From: Arthrobacter sp. Soil762
GTDB taxonomy: Bacteria; Actinomycetota; Actinomycetes; Actinomycetales; Micrococcaceae
Length of the DNA stretch: 64,000 nt
NCBI RefSeq assembly: GCF_001428335.1
Contig: NZ_LMSG01000019.1
Location: 419,912 to 483,911 of the forward strand
Direction: 5' to 3'
Shown here: positions 27,881 through 36,781 of the stretch, one piece after another
Position numbering within the stretch: position 1 is the stretch's first letter
Layout: every line of letters begins with the position of its first letter
The notes under the pieces: model-generated
What the model saw: the letters and a program-made list of their open reading frames with translations, nothing else
Database searches by the model: none
What the model was told of the DNA's origin: nothing
Program-made: the position numbers and the translations under genes

Positions 27881-29071
27881 CTACGTACGCCGGATCCCGG
27901 CATGCTGGAACACCAGTGCGGCTGCTCCCAAAGCCTCCGCGCGGTCCCCAAGTGAGGACATCGTCAGTGTGGTGGTCTCGCCGATCACCGGCACTGCATG
28001 CCGGATAAGCCCCCGCCGAATGGGGTCGAGCAGCAGGTCGCCCAGGCCCGCAAGGGGACCGCCCACCACGATGACTTCAGGGTTGATCAGGTTCGCGACG
28101 TTGCCCAGGGCGCGTCCAACTGCCAGGCCTGCATCGTCCACCACCCTGAGCGTTGCGGAGTCGCGCGCCAGGGCTTTGCGCACGATGTCCGCAGGTGTGA
28201 GGGGTGGGTCTTCCCCGCGGCCGAGCAGCTCCATCATGGTGGTGGTGGAGGCAATGGTTTCCAGGCAGCCGCGGTTGCCGCAGCGGCACACGAGTCCGTG
28301 CTCGTGGATAGTGGCATGGCCGATTTCGCCGGTAATGCCCACGTTGCCGTAGTAGGGCGCGCCGTTGAGGATCAGGCCCGCGCCGATGCCCGAGCCGATC
28401 TTGAGGAACATCAGGTTGCTCACGCCCGAATGTGGCCCCCAAGTAACCTCGGACCAAGCGCCAAGATTGGCGTCGTTGTCAACGAAGACGGGTATTTTGA
28501 GGGTTTCCTCCAGATGGTGAAGGATGTTGATTCCCACCCATTCCGGGAGGATGGCGCCCTGCGCCACGGTGCCGGTCCGGCGGTCGATGGGGCCGGGAAT
28601 CCCGACGCCGGCGCCGACCACCAGGGTCCGCTCCACGCCGCTTTGCTGCAGCAGTTTGTCCAGTAGCCCGACGGCTGCCCGGATGCCTTCGTCGGCCTGG
28701 TGTCCCAGTGGCAGCAGGACGGATTCCTCGGCGATCACGTGGTAGCTCAGGGACGCCAGGACCACACGGAGATGCCGCCGCCCGAAGTCGATCCCCACCG
28801 CCACCGCGCCGTTGCTGTTGAGCCGCACATTGAGTGCCCGGCGGCCGGAGCTGGTGATCGGTTCGGTCGACGCCAGGCCCGCATCCTGCATGATTTTGAC
28901 GATATTGGAGACCGTGGCGGTGGAGAGGCCGGTCTGGCGGGCAAGCTCGGCCTGGGTGGACGGACCGCTCATGAGGGTCTCGATGATCCGTTGCTGGTTC
29001 AGTTGCCGGAGGGCTGACTGGGATCCCGGATTTTTTGGCTTGCTCCTCGTTGAGCGCGGTGTGGCGGACAT
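27881..29071 (-). CDS. ROK-family transcriptional repressor of the sugar operon
   Basis: 396 residues. N-terminal winged helix (about 20-80; QAELARQTGLSTATVSNIVK as recognition segment), then a ROK sugar-kinase-like domain: VAVGIDFGRRHLRVVLA, VGAGVGIPGPIDRRTG, DNDANLGAWSE, IGSGIGAGLILNG. The ROK zinc motif reads HATIHEHGLVCRCGNRGCLE, with His and three Cys. Such proteins bind sugars and release DNA. It sits immediately upstream of gguA-gguB-chvE, on the same strand, and both promoters carry the same 22-bp motif, so it most likely represses the operon and itself. Confidence 0.9.
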   Translation of the reverse strand: MSATPRSTRSKPKNPGSQSALRQLNQQRIIETLMSGPSTQAELARQTGLSTATVSNIVKIMQDAGLASTEPITSSGRRALNVRLNSNGAVAVGIDFGRRHLRVVLASLSYHVIAEESVLLPLGHQADEGIRAAVGLLDKLLQQSGVERTLVVGAGVGIPGPIDRRTGTVAQGAILPEWVGINILHHLEETLKIPVFVDNDANLGAWSEVTWGPHSGVSNLMFLKIGSGIGAGLILNGAPYYGNVGITGEIGHATIHEHGLVCRCGNRGCLETIASTTTMMELLGRGEDPPLTPADIVRKALARDSATLRVVDDAGLAVGRALGNVANLINPEVIVVGGPLAGLGDLLLDPIRRGLIRHAVPVIGETTTLTMSSLGDRAEALGAAALVFQHAGIRRT

Positions 29072-29091
29072 GAAAAGAAGATTGCCCTACA

Positions 29092-29121
29092 TTGACTGTT
29101 GTAGTCAAGAAGTTAACGCAA
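29092..29121. promoter_or_regulatory. proposed ROK operator in front of its own gene
   Basis: TTGACT (29092-29097) and AGTCAA (29103-29108) form a perfect inverted repeat with a 5-bp spacer. Overlapping it, 29100-29121 repeats the gguA-upstream motif (GTCAAG, then TTAACGCAA). It starts about 20 bp before the ROK start codon. Confidence 0.55.
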
Positions 29122-29277
29122 GGAGTCTGTCGGATAAGACGAAATGATGGGACGATCCGCCCACTCCCAGGCTTGGCCGGTGCAATTGGCCCGGGATGCC
29201 GTTCAGGGCCGGTGGCTAGGCTGGAAAAGCCGGACACATACTTCCTGTGGCCGTCCTGATCATATGAGGTGGTAACA

Positions 29278-30072
29278 GTGCTGCTGGCCCTGATGCAGGC
29301 AAACGCCCGCGTGCTGGACGTCGATGCGAACTGCGCTGCCCTGGATGCGGCGGCCCGGGCGGCTGCCGCGGCAGGCGCAGCAGTCCTTGTCACTCCCGAA
29401 CTGTTTGCCGTGGGCTATGCCCCGGTGAGGGTTCGCGCGGAGCTGGACCCCACTGGGCTTCCCGCCATCAGGGAGGCGCTGGCAGGCATCGCACGCCGCT
29501 ACGGAATCGGACTGGTCTACAGCCTGCCGTCAGTCACGGAAAGGGGCAGCTGGCACATCACCTCCACGCTCGTGGACGCCACGGGGGGTGAGCTTCTCAC
29601 CTACGCAAAAGTGCACCTCTTTGGCGATGACGAACGCGCGGCGTTCAGCCCCGCGGAGGCGGGTCCCGCCGTCGTCGATTTCAACGGCTTCCGGACGTCA
29701 ATGGTGATCTGCTATGACGTGGAATTTCCGGAAACGGTCAGGGCCGCCGCGCTGGGTGGGGCAGAGCTGCTCCTGGTGCCCACCGCACTGGCGCACGGTT
29801 TCGAGACAGTTCCCCAGGTCCTGCTCCGGGCCCGCGCGCTGGAAAGCCAGCTGACCATCGCCTATGCCAACCACTCAGGAACCGAGGACGGCTGCGAATT
29901 CCTCGGCGGCAGTGTCATTGCCGGACCGGATGGTTCGCTGCTGGCCACGGCGGGACCGGGAGCCGAACTCCTGTTCGCCGAAGTGGATCCGGACGCCGCC
30001 CGACATGCCCGTGACGTGGTGCCCTATCTCCGGGAACGCCGCCCGGAGCTCTACCGGTTCTGGGGCATCTGA
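29278..30072 (+). CDS. davA: nitrilase-family amidase, probable 5-aminovaleramidase
   Basis: 264 residues from GTG 29278 (AGG about 8 bases upstream; GTG 29269 is possible). The carbon-nitrogen hydrolase triad is visible: Glu 41 in TPELF, Lys 111 in YAKVHLFG, Cys 145 in VICYDVEFPE. Size and pattern match DavA, which hydrolyses 5-aminovaleramide to 5-aminovalerate after lysine 2-monooxygenase. A DavB homologue lies at 34549-36243 with a permease, racemase and regulator between. It faces the PucR gene convergently (11-base gap). Without the davB context it would be only a generic amidase. Confidence 0.75.
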   Translation: MLLALMQANARVLDVDANCAALDAAARAAAAAGAAVLVTPELFAVGYAPVRVRAELDPTGLPAIREALAGIARRYGIGLVYSLPSVTERGSWHITSTLVDATGGELLTYAKVHLFGDDERAAFSPAEAGPAVVDFNGFRTSMVICYDVEFPETVRAAALGGAELLLVPTALAHGFETVPQVLLRARALESQLTIAYANHSGTEDGCEFLGGSVIAGPDGSLLATAGPGAELLFAEVDPDAARHARDVVPYLRERRPELYRFWGI

Positions 30073-30083
30073 GGCATCTTGCC

Positions 30084-31709
30084 CTACCCGTCCTCCAGGC
30101 TGTCCACGTACTGCAGGGCAATCCACAGCTCTGCCCGCACCTGGGCGGAGCCAAGGTCCGTGGCCAGCAGCTCGGCCAGTGCGTTGATCTGGCGCCGCAC
30201 GCTGTTCCGGTGCATCCCCAGGACCTTGGCAGTGGCATCCCAGTTGCCGTTTTCGCCCAGCCACGACTTCAGGACACTGAGTTGGGGGCTGATTCGGTCA
30301 GGCTCCTGCGCCAGGATCGGTTCCAGCAGCCGGGCGGCAAGCATGGTGCCGGCGCTGCGGCCCAACAGCCCCGTGACCGACCACGTCACGTCATCCACGC
30401 GCACGCTTTCTCCGCTGGCCTGGACGCGGGCCCGCAGCGACGCCGCGCGCTGGTATGCGGCAGGAAGTCCGGCCATTTCCGTCGGATCGCCCACCACCAG
30501 GCGCCAGCCCAGTTCCTCCACTTCATGCAGCAGCGTGTCGTCCACCTTGAACCGGGTGACGGCGGCAAACCCATAGTCCGTCAGTTCCACCATCTTCGTG
30601 TCGAACAGCCTGCGCCACTGCAGCAGTTCCCTGACAGGGCCATCGGCCGACGCGGGCGCCGACGCGTCCGCCCGCACGCCCTGAACCACCCGGAGGGCAC
30701 CGGACCGGGTTCCGGAAACGCTTTGCGCCAGGAGGTCCCTGAGGGCGTTCAGCTGCCGGGTTGAGCCGGCGGCCAGGCTCTCCGGATGCAGCAGCAGCGC
30801 CGTTGCCAGCTGGCTGGGGGCGAGCGAGCCGCTGGTGCGCTGGCGGACCAGCAGTTCCAGCAGCCCCACTACCGAGGACACCACACTGTTCTGCGCCGGG
30901 GTCAGCGCCCTGTCCGTCCCGAGAATCAAAGCGCCGAGGGTGGCGTCCTTGGTGCTCCGGAGGGGGTGCCCGAACACCAGGGCAGAGCCGGGAATGTCGA
31001 AGGAATCCATTTCCACCCGGGGGCCGCTGCCGCCGAGCAGCCGGTCGAGGATCTGCTGCAGGGCGGGACGTTCGACGCCGGTGCCCGCCCGGGCGCGGAC
31101 CCTTCCGTCCGCGCCGACCAGCACTGCCCACACGGGAACCCGCTGGGCCAGTGCGGCCAGGAGTTCATGCTCGGGGCGGGCGGAGAGGACTGCGCGCATC
31201 AGCTGCCGGTTGATGTCCGCCAGCTGCCTGAAGGCTTTGGCGTTATCCGATTCGAGCAGCTGCGAAAATTCCAGCCCGATGGCAGCGAACGGCACAGTGC
31301 CTGGTACCTGAACCAGAGTCAGGTTATGCCGGACGCAGGCCTTCACCAGTGCCTCCGGCACTGCGTCGAAGTAGGGTTCCAGCCCGAAGCCCAGGGCCCC
31401 CACCCCGGCTCCCACCAGACGCCGCACGTACGCGTCGACCCGGGGCTGGTTGCCTGCCTCGCCCACAAACGGCAGACCCGCCGTGAGGAGGAACTCACCG
31501 TCGAGCAGGTACGGCGTGGGGTCCTCCAGCTCGCTGGGCTCCACCCAGCGCAGCAGGCCGGAACCGTTGCCGCCGTCGTGCAGAATCGTCAACTCCGGCG
31601 GCAACTTTTCCAGGAACTGCTCCAACGTGACGGCGCTGAGCCGCTCCGCACCGGTCCCCCTTCCGGTTACGGCTCTGGTTCCCGCTCCGGCGGCAGCTTC
31701 AGGCGACAT
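30084..31709 (-). CDS. PucR-family transcriptional activator
   Basis: 541 residues from ATG 31709. N-terminal PucR sensor domain (about 20-160: LEQFLEKLPPELTILHDG, LLDGEFLLTAGLPF, GVGALGFGLEPYF), a central GGDEF-like CdaR region, and a C-terminal helix-turn-helix (about 490-530: WDATAKVLGMHRNSVRRQIN). PucR/CdaR proteins activate catabolic genes for purines, amino acids or polyamines in response to metabolite. The start overlaps the racemase stop by 11 bases, so the two are one operon, placing control of the lysine cluster here by inference. Confidence 0.88.
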   Translation of the reverse strand: MSPEAAAGAGTRAVTGRGTGAERLSAVTLEQFLEKLPPELTILHDGGNGSGLLRWVEPSELEDPTPYLLDGEFLLTAGLPFVGEAGNQPRVDAYVRRLVGAGVGALGFGLEPYFDAVPEALVKACVRHNLTLVQVPGTVPFAAIGLEFSQLLESDNAKAFRQLADINRQLMRAVLSARPEHELLAALAQRVPVWAVLVGADGRVRARAGTGVERPALQQILDRLLGGSGPRVEMDSFDIPGSALVFGHPLRSTKDATLGALILGTDRALTPAQNSVVSSVVGLLELLVRQRTSGSLAPSQLATALLLHPESLAAGSTRQLNALRDLLAQSVSGTRSGALRVVQGVRADASAPASADGPVRELLQWRRLFDTKMVELTDYGFAAVTRFKVDDTLLHEVEELGWRLVVGDPTEMAGLPAAYQRAASLRARVQASGESVRVDDVTWSVTGLLGRSAGTMLAARLLEPILAQEPDRISPQLSVLKSWLGENGNWDATAKVLGMHRNSVRRQINALAELLATDLGSAQVRAELWIALQYVDSLEDG

Positions 31710-32913
31710 GCGGCACACCGTCTTCAGGTTCCTGGTAGTCGGGGCACTCGTAGGCCCTGGGCAGGCGCGGCGCGATCCGGTTGATGATTTCGTCGCCGTG
31801 GCTGCCGATGGCCGAGCCCCATTCGTCCGCGCTCGCCGCCCCGGTGCCCGGATCACCGAACAGCACGGCCGTGTCGCCGACGGAAACTCCGTGGGCTTCC
31901 GGGCCGAGGTCCACCATGAACTGGTCCATGCACACCTTGCCGATCACGGGCACCCGCCTGCCGCCCAGTTGGACAATGTTGCGTCCCGAGATGCCTTTCG
32001 GGATACCGTCCGCATAGCCGAGGGGGATCAGCCCCAGGTACCTTGCCTCATGGGTGATGGCCTGGTGTTCGTAGCTCACGCCGGTGCCGGCCGGAACCTT
32101 CTTCATGAGCACCACGGGAGCCGTGACAGTCAGGGCCGGGCGCAGCCCGAAATCCGCGGGGTCAAGATGGTCGGCGGGCGCCAGGCCATAGATGGCCAGC
32201 CCGGCCCGCACCATGTCGAAGGCAAACTCAGCGCGGTCCAGGATGTTGGCAGAGCTGGACACATGCCTCAGCTCCGGGTCCAGGCCGCCTTCCCTGGCCT
32301 GCCGTACGGCTTCCCCGAAGGCTTCCACCGCTGCGGCGTTCCCTGGATGGGCCGGTACGTCGGCCCAGGCCAAGTGGGTCCAGACGCCCCGGACAGTGAG
32401 GGTCCCCTCGCGCTCGGCGTTGCGTGCGGCGGCCACGAGGTCAAGCCAGTCTTCCGCGCGGGCGCCGCCGCGGCTCAACCCGCTGTCCAGCTCAAGGTGG
32501 ACCGCGGCCGGCCTTCCGAGCGTGCGGGCAATGCCGGCCACGACTTCCAGCTGGGCGGTGCTGCCCAAGGACAGGTCCACGTCGTTTTCCACAGCTTCGC
32601 GAATGATCTCGCTGGACGCTGTGGCGAGGTACAGCCAGGACAGCACCGGCGCCGTGATGCCTGCGCGGCGTAGCGCAAGAGCCTCCGTGAGCTGTGCCGT
32701 TCCGAGCCAGTCAGCGCCGGCAGACAGGGCAGCCTGCGCCACCTCGACAAGCCCGTGGCCATAGGCGTTGCCTTTCACCACCGCCATGAAGTGCGGTGCG
32801 GGAGTGAGTTTCCGGAGGGCGCGGACATTATCGGAAATCGCGGCCAGATCAACGCTGACCCGGCCGGAAAGCACTGCCGAAGGCGTGCTGGTCTGTTGTG
32901 CATTACGTCTCAT
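31699..32913 (-). CDS. alr: alanine/amino-acid racemase (PLP, fold III)
   Basis: 404 residues. PLP lysine 47 in AVVKGNAYGHG; catalytic tyrosine in GTGVSYEHQAIT; VRAGLAIYG and GYADGIPK are further Alr signatures, and VGKVCMDQFMVDLG is the dimer-interface active-site loop. There is no Shine-Dalgarno; TATAGT lies 8 bases before the ATG, so the transcript is probably leaderless. Because it is coupled to a PucR regulator and stands between davA and the permease-davB pair, it may racemise lysine or another catabolised amino acid rather than make wall D-alanine. Sequence alone cannot separate these. Confidence 0.88.
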   Translation of the reverse strand: MRRNAQQTSTPSAVLSGRVSVDLAAISDNVRALRKLTPAPHFMAVVKGNAYGHGLVEVAQAALSAGADWLGTAQLTEALALRRAGITAPVLSWLYLATASSEIIREAVENDVDLSLGSTAQLEVVAGIARTLGRPAAVHLELDSGLSRGGARAEDWLDLVAAARNAEREGTLTVRGVWTHLAWADVPAHPGNAAAVEAFGEAVRQAREGGLDPELRHVSSSANILDRAEFAFDMVRAGLAIYGLAPADHLDPADFGLRPALTVTAPVVLMKKVPAGTGVSYEHQAITHEARYLGLIPLGYADGIPKGISGRNIVQLGGRRVPVIGKVCMDQFMVDLGPEAHGVSVGDTAVLFGDPGTGAASADEWGSAIGSHGDEIINRIAPRLPRAYECPDYQEPEDGVPHVA

Positions 32914-32942
32914 GCCAGAACACTATAGGTCATTTTGCACAA
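32896..32942. promoter_or_regulatory. divergent promoter with inverted repeat TTGTGCA / TGCACAA
   Basis: Seven-base arms at 32896-32902 and 32936-32942 flank the racemase start and TATAGT (-10, minus strand; about 32922-32927) in the divergent racemase/permease region. A candidate binding site for the PucR protein; evidence is the symmetry and position only. Confidence 0.35.
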
Positions 32943-33013
32943 TTATGAGAGGTGGCTCACATGCCTAAGCTGGGCGAGGGGAAACGACAACTACTCACGA
33001 ACGGACGTCAACG

Positions 33014-34552
33014 ATGACTGTGCCCACCTACACAGAACGCCGGCCGGCACCGCCTGCCGGCAGGCCCGGCCTGGCCGCGCAGCTGCTGCGCCGCAAGCCG
33101 ATCGGACAGATGGTCAATGAGGCCGAAACAGGCCATGGCGGCACCCGCCTGATCCGCAGCTTTGGCGTTTTCCAGTTGACCATGATCAGCGTCGGCGCGA
33201 CCCTGGGAACCGGTATTCTGGTGATCCTGGGCGAATCGGTTCCGCTGGCCGGGCCGGCCATCTGGATCTCCTTTGCCATCGCTGGACTCGCCGCCCTGCT
33301 GTCCGCGGTGTCCTACGCCGAAATGGCCGGCCTGGTTCCGGTGGCAGGTTCCAGCTATTCCTACAGCTACGCCACTTTGGGCGAGGGCATGGCCTGGATC
33401 TGTGGCTGGTGCCTCGTGCTCGAATACGCAGTCTCGGTCGCGGCGGTGGCAGTTGGGGCCGGCCAGTACGTGAACGAGTCCCTGGCGGTCTTCGGCCAGT
33501 TCCTGCCCGACGCAATCTCCCAGCCACCCGGAGACGGCGGCGTGATGAACGTCCCGGCGATGGTCATCGTTCTGCTCGCCATGATCCTGCTGGTTCGCGG
33601 CGCCAAGGAAAGCGCCTGGATTAACACCGCCATCGTGGTGATCAAGGTGGGAATCCTGATCTTCTTCTGCGCCGTGGCTTTCACCGCCTTCAGCGCCGGC
33701 AACTTCGAGCCTCTCCTGCCCATGGGCGCAGCTGGTGTCTCAGCCGCCGCGTCCAGCGTCTTCTTCTCCTACATCGGCTTCGACGCGGCGTCCACGGCCG
33801 GTGAGGAAGCCCGCAATCCCAAGCGCGACCTGCCGCGGGCCATCATGCTCTCCATGCTGATCGTCACCACCATCTATGTCCTGGTTGCCGTCGCGGCCGT
33901 CGGCGCCCGTCCCTGGGGCTGGTTCGACGGTAATGAAGCAGCACTCGTGAAGATCCTTGAGGAAACCACCGGACAGCCGTGGATCGCCCTGGTCTTCGCC
34001 GTCGGCGCGGTCCTTGCCATCGCCAGCATCGTGCTGACTGTCCTTTACGGACAGACGCGCATTCTTCTCTCCATGGCCCGCGACGGGCTCATTCCAAAAA
34101 TCTTCGGCCGGGTCTCCGCGAGGACCGGCACACCGGTTGCCGGCACCCTGATCGTGGGCCTCCTCGTGGCAGTCACGGCCGGCCTGGTTCCACTCGGCGC
34201 CTTGGCTGACGCCACCAGCATCGGAACCCTGTTCGCCTTCGCCCTGGTCAACGTGGCCGTGATCTACCTGCGCCGCACCCGGCCCGAACTCAAGCGGACC
34301 TTCCGGGTCCCGCTGTTTCCGCTCACGCCCATCCTCGGAGCGCTCATGTGCGCCTACCTCATGGCCAACCTGGGCGCCGACACCTGGGTGACCTTCGGAA
34401 TCTGGATGCTGGTGGGCCTGGCCGCCTACTTCGGCTACGGACGCCGGAACTCCAGGGTAGCGGCGCTGAGCCACGAGGAATACCGTGAGCTGAGCAGGCC
34501 GGAATCTTCAACGCCGTCCACCCCCGAACAATCGAAGGCAGAGCTTTCATGA
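33014..34552 (+). CDS. APC-superfamily cationic amino-acid permease
   Basis: 512 residues, about twelve to thirteen membrane helices. After a basic N-terminus, FGVFQLTMISVGATLGTGIL is the APC helix-1 substrate motif; FFSYIGFDAASTAGEEARNPKRDLPRAI is the CAT-family consensus around helix 6 (shown here only in part). YGQTRILLSMARDGLIP follows. CAT members import lysine, arginine and ornithine. The last four bases overlap davB (ATGA), so import and oxidation are translationally coupled, which strongly suggests lysine as substrate. Confidence 0.88.
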   Translation: MTVPTYTERRPAPPAGRPGLAAQLLRRKPIGQMVNEAETGHGGTRLIRSFGVFQLTMISVGATLGTGILVILGESVPLAGPAIWISFAIAGLAALLSAVSYAEMAGLVPVAGSSYSYSYATLGEGMAWICGWCLVLEYAVSVAAVAVGAGQYVNESLAVFGQFLPDAISQPPGDGGVMNVPAMVIVLLAMILLVRGAKESAWINTAIVVIKVGILIFFCAVAFTAFSAGNFEPLLPMGAAGVSAAASSVFFSYIGFDAASTAGEEARNPKRDLPRAIMLSMLIVTTIYVLVAVAAVGARPWGWFDGNEAALVKILEETTGQPWIALVFAVGAVLAIASIVLTVLYGQTRILLSMARDGLIPKIFGRVSARTGTPVAGTLIVGLLVAVTAGLVPLGALADATSIGTLFAFALVNVAVIYLRRTRPELKRTFRVPLFPLTPILGALMCAYLMANLGADTWVTFGIWMLVGLAAYFGYGRRNSRVAALSHEEYRELSRPESSTPSTPEQSKAELS

Positions 34553-36243
34553 CCGTCGCCACCGAACTCCCGGCTTCTGACCCGTCCAGCACCCAGGCTG
34601 GTCCCATCACCATGCTGAACCCCGATTTTCCGTTCAGCTACGACCACTACCTCGCCCATCCGGCAGGGCTCGGCGCGGTTCCGCCGGAGCTGTACGGCAC
34701 CGAGGTGGCAGTTGTAGGGGCGGGCCTTTCGGGCCTCGTCACGGCCTACGAACTGATGAAGCTGGGCCTGCGCCCTGTCATCTATGAAGCGGACCAGATC
34801 GGCGGCCGCTTGCGGACGGCCGGTTTTCCGTCCGCTCCCGGCGTGGTGGCCGATCTGGGCGGCATGCGGTTCCCCGTGTCGGGCAGGGCTTTCTACCACT
34901 ACGTGGACCTGCTGGGCCTGGACACCCAGGATTTCCCCAACCCGCTGGCACCCGTCACGTCCAGCACCGTGATCGAACTGGCCGGCCAGAAGTACTACGC
35001 CGAGACCGCCCAGGACCTGCCGCCGTTCTTCCGCGAGGTGGCCGATGCCTGGAAGGCCGCGGTGAACGACGGCGCGAAGTTCGTCGAAATGCAGGAGGCC
35101 ATCCGGGCCCGGGACACGGGCCGGATCAAGGAACTCTGGAACGAGCTGCTGCCGCTCATGGACGAGCAGACCTTCTATGGGTTCATCGCCGGGAGCGAGT
35201 CATTCAAGGAAGCCGGCTTTGCGCACCGGGAGGCCTTCGGCCAGGTGGGTTTTGGCACCGGTGGCTGGGACACCGACTTCCCCAACTCCATCCTCGAAAT
35301 CCTCCGCGTGGTCTACACCGACGCCGATGACCAGCACCGGCTCATCAGCGGGGGAGCCCAACGGCTGCCCGAGGCACTATGGCAGCACGCGCCGTCGGGC
35401 ATGGCCCACTGGCCGGACGGAACGTCCCTGGCGTCGCTCCACTCCGGCACGCCCCGCGGGGCTGTGGGCAGGATCAGCCGCGATGCCGATGGCGACCTCC
35501 GGATCAGGGAGCGCTGGGGCCGTGAGGCCAGCTACCCTGCGGTGGTGACCACGTGCCAGTCCTGGCTGCTGTCCACCCGCATTCACACCGAGGAGGCACT
35601 GTTCCCGGCCGAACTGTGGACTGCGATCGAGCGTTCGCACTACATGCAGTCCTCCAAGACGTTTGTGATGGTGGACAGGCCGTTCTGGAAGGACGTCGAC
35701 CCGGACACCGGCCGTGAAGTCCTGTCCATGACACTGACGGACCGGCTGAACAGGGCCACCTACCTCCTGGATGACGGCCCGGACAAGCCCGCCGTGATCC
35801 TGCTGTCCTACACGTGGAACGATGACGCGCTCAAATGGCTGGCGCTGGACGCCGACGAACGCGTTGAGCTGATGCTGCACTCGCTGGAGCAGATCTACCC
35901 TGGCGTGGACATCGCCAGCCACATCGTGGGCCAGCCCATCACGGTTTCCTGGGAAGCGGACCCCAACTTCATGGGCGCCTTCAAAGCGAACCTGCCGGGG
36001 CATTACCGCTACCAGCAGCGCCTCTTCACGCACTTCAAGCAGGACAAGCTGCCCGAATCGCAGCGCGGGATCTTCCTCGCCGGGGACGACGTGTCCTTCA
36101 CGGCGGGCTGGGCCGAAGGCGCCGTGACCACCGGCCTGAACGCGGTTTGGGGTGTGGTGAACCATCTGGGCGGGACATCGGCGCCGGGCAACCCCGGACC
36201 CGGTGAACTCCTGGACGCCATCGGGCCCATCGCCTTGGACTGA
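34549..36243 (+). CDS. davB: flavin amino-acid 2-monooxygenase, probable lysine 2-monooxygenase
   Basis: 564 residues. FAD-binding [17 protein letters not shown] at about 53-69 and GGRLRTAGF; the long core (GVVADLGGMRFPVSGRAFYH, FGQVGFGTGGWDTDFPNS, QSSKTFVMVDRPFWKD) and the C-terminal GIFLAGDDVSFTAGWAEGAV are, as I recall them, closely parallel to Pseudomonas putida DavB and related to tryptophan 2-monooxygenase. These enzymes turn an L-amino acid into the one-carbon-shorter amide. With DavA-like amidase nearby and a cationic permease overlapping by four bases, lysine to 5-aminovalerate is the likely route. Specificity is inferred. Confidence 0.85.
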   Translation: MTVATELPASDPSSTQAGPITMLNPDFPFSYDHYLAHPAGLGAVPPELYGTEVAVVGAGLSGLVTAYELMKLGLRPVIYEADQIGGRLRTAGFPSAPGVVADLGGMRFPVSGRAFYHYVDLLGLDTQDFPNPLAPVTSSTVIELAGQKYYAETAQDLPPFFREVADAWKAAVNDGAKFVEMQEAIRARDTGRIKELWNELLPLMDEQTFYGFIAGSESFKEAGFAHREAFGQVGFGTGGWDTDFPNSILEILRVVYTDADDQHRLISGGAQRLPEALWQHAPSGMAHWPDGTSLASLHSGTPRGAVGRISRDADGDLRIRERWGREASYPAVVTTCQSWLLSTRIHTEEALFPAELWTAIERSHYMQSSKTFVMVDRPFWKDVDPDTGREVLSMTLTDRLNRATYLLDDGPDKPAVILLSYTWNDDALKWLALDADERVELMLHSLEQIYPGVDIASHIVGQPITVSWEADPNFMGAFKANLPGHYRYQQRLFTHFKQDKLPESQRGIFLAGDDVSFTAGWAEGAVTTGLNAVWGVVNHLGGTSAPGNPGPGELLDAIGPIALD

Positions 36244-36253
36244 GCGGGTGGGA

Positions 36254-36772
36254 CTAGCCGTGCAGCTCCCGGTGCGCGCGGGCCAGTTCCACGTAGCGGG
36301 CGGCATTCTGCTTCACGCCGTCGAACTCCTCGTCGGTGAGTTCCCGCCGTACCTTGGCGGGGACGCCGGCCACGAGTGACCGGGGAGGCACTACCGTGCC
36401 TTCCAGGACCACGGCACCTGCCGCCACGAGCGAGCCGGTGCCGATCACGGCGCCGTTGAGCACAGTGGCGCCCATGCCGATCAGGCAGTCGTCCTCCACG
36501 GTGCAGCCATGGACTACCGCGGCGTGCCCCACACTGACCCCGGCCCCGACCGTGCAGGGGAAGCCCGGATCTGCATGGAGCACCACGTTGTCCTGCAGAT
36601 TGCTGCCCGCGCCGACGCTGATGGCGGCCGTGTCCGCCCGGACCGACACACCATAGAAGGCGCTTGAGTCCTCGGCGAGGGTTGCCTTGCCGATGATCGA
36701 TGCTGTGGGGGCGATGAAGGCGGAGTCGTGGACGGCCGGTGATGCGCCGGCGAAATCGTAGAGAGGAGCCAT
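36254..36772 (-). CDS. gamma-carbonic-anhydrase-like hexapeptide-repeat protein
   Basis: 172 residues. Left-handed beta-helix built of hexapeptide repeats (IGKATL, ISVGAGSNLQDNVVLH, VGHAAVVHGCTVEDDCLIGM). Metal-site histidines appear in VVLHAD, SVGHAAVVHG. The C-terminal helix (FDGVKQNAARYVELARAHR) packs on the helix in this family. Members (YrdA/PaaY/CaiE group) may be carbonic anhydrases or thioesterases. Convergent with davB (10-base gap); the gene next upstream is a methyltransferase on the same strand. Catalytic activity cannot be told from sequence. Confidence 0.9.
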   Translation of the reverse strand: MAPLYDFAGASPAVHDSAFIAPTASIIGKATLAEDSSAFYGVSVRADTAAISVGAGSNLQDNVVLHADPGFPCTVGAGVSVGHAAVVHGCTVEDDCLIGMGATVLNGAVIGTGSLVAAGAVVLEGTVVPPRSLVAGVPAKVRRELTDEEFDGVKQNAARYVELARAHRELHG

Positions 36773-36781
36773 GGGCCAAGC

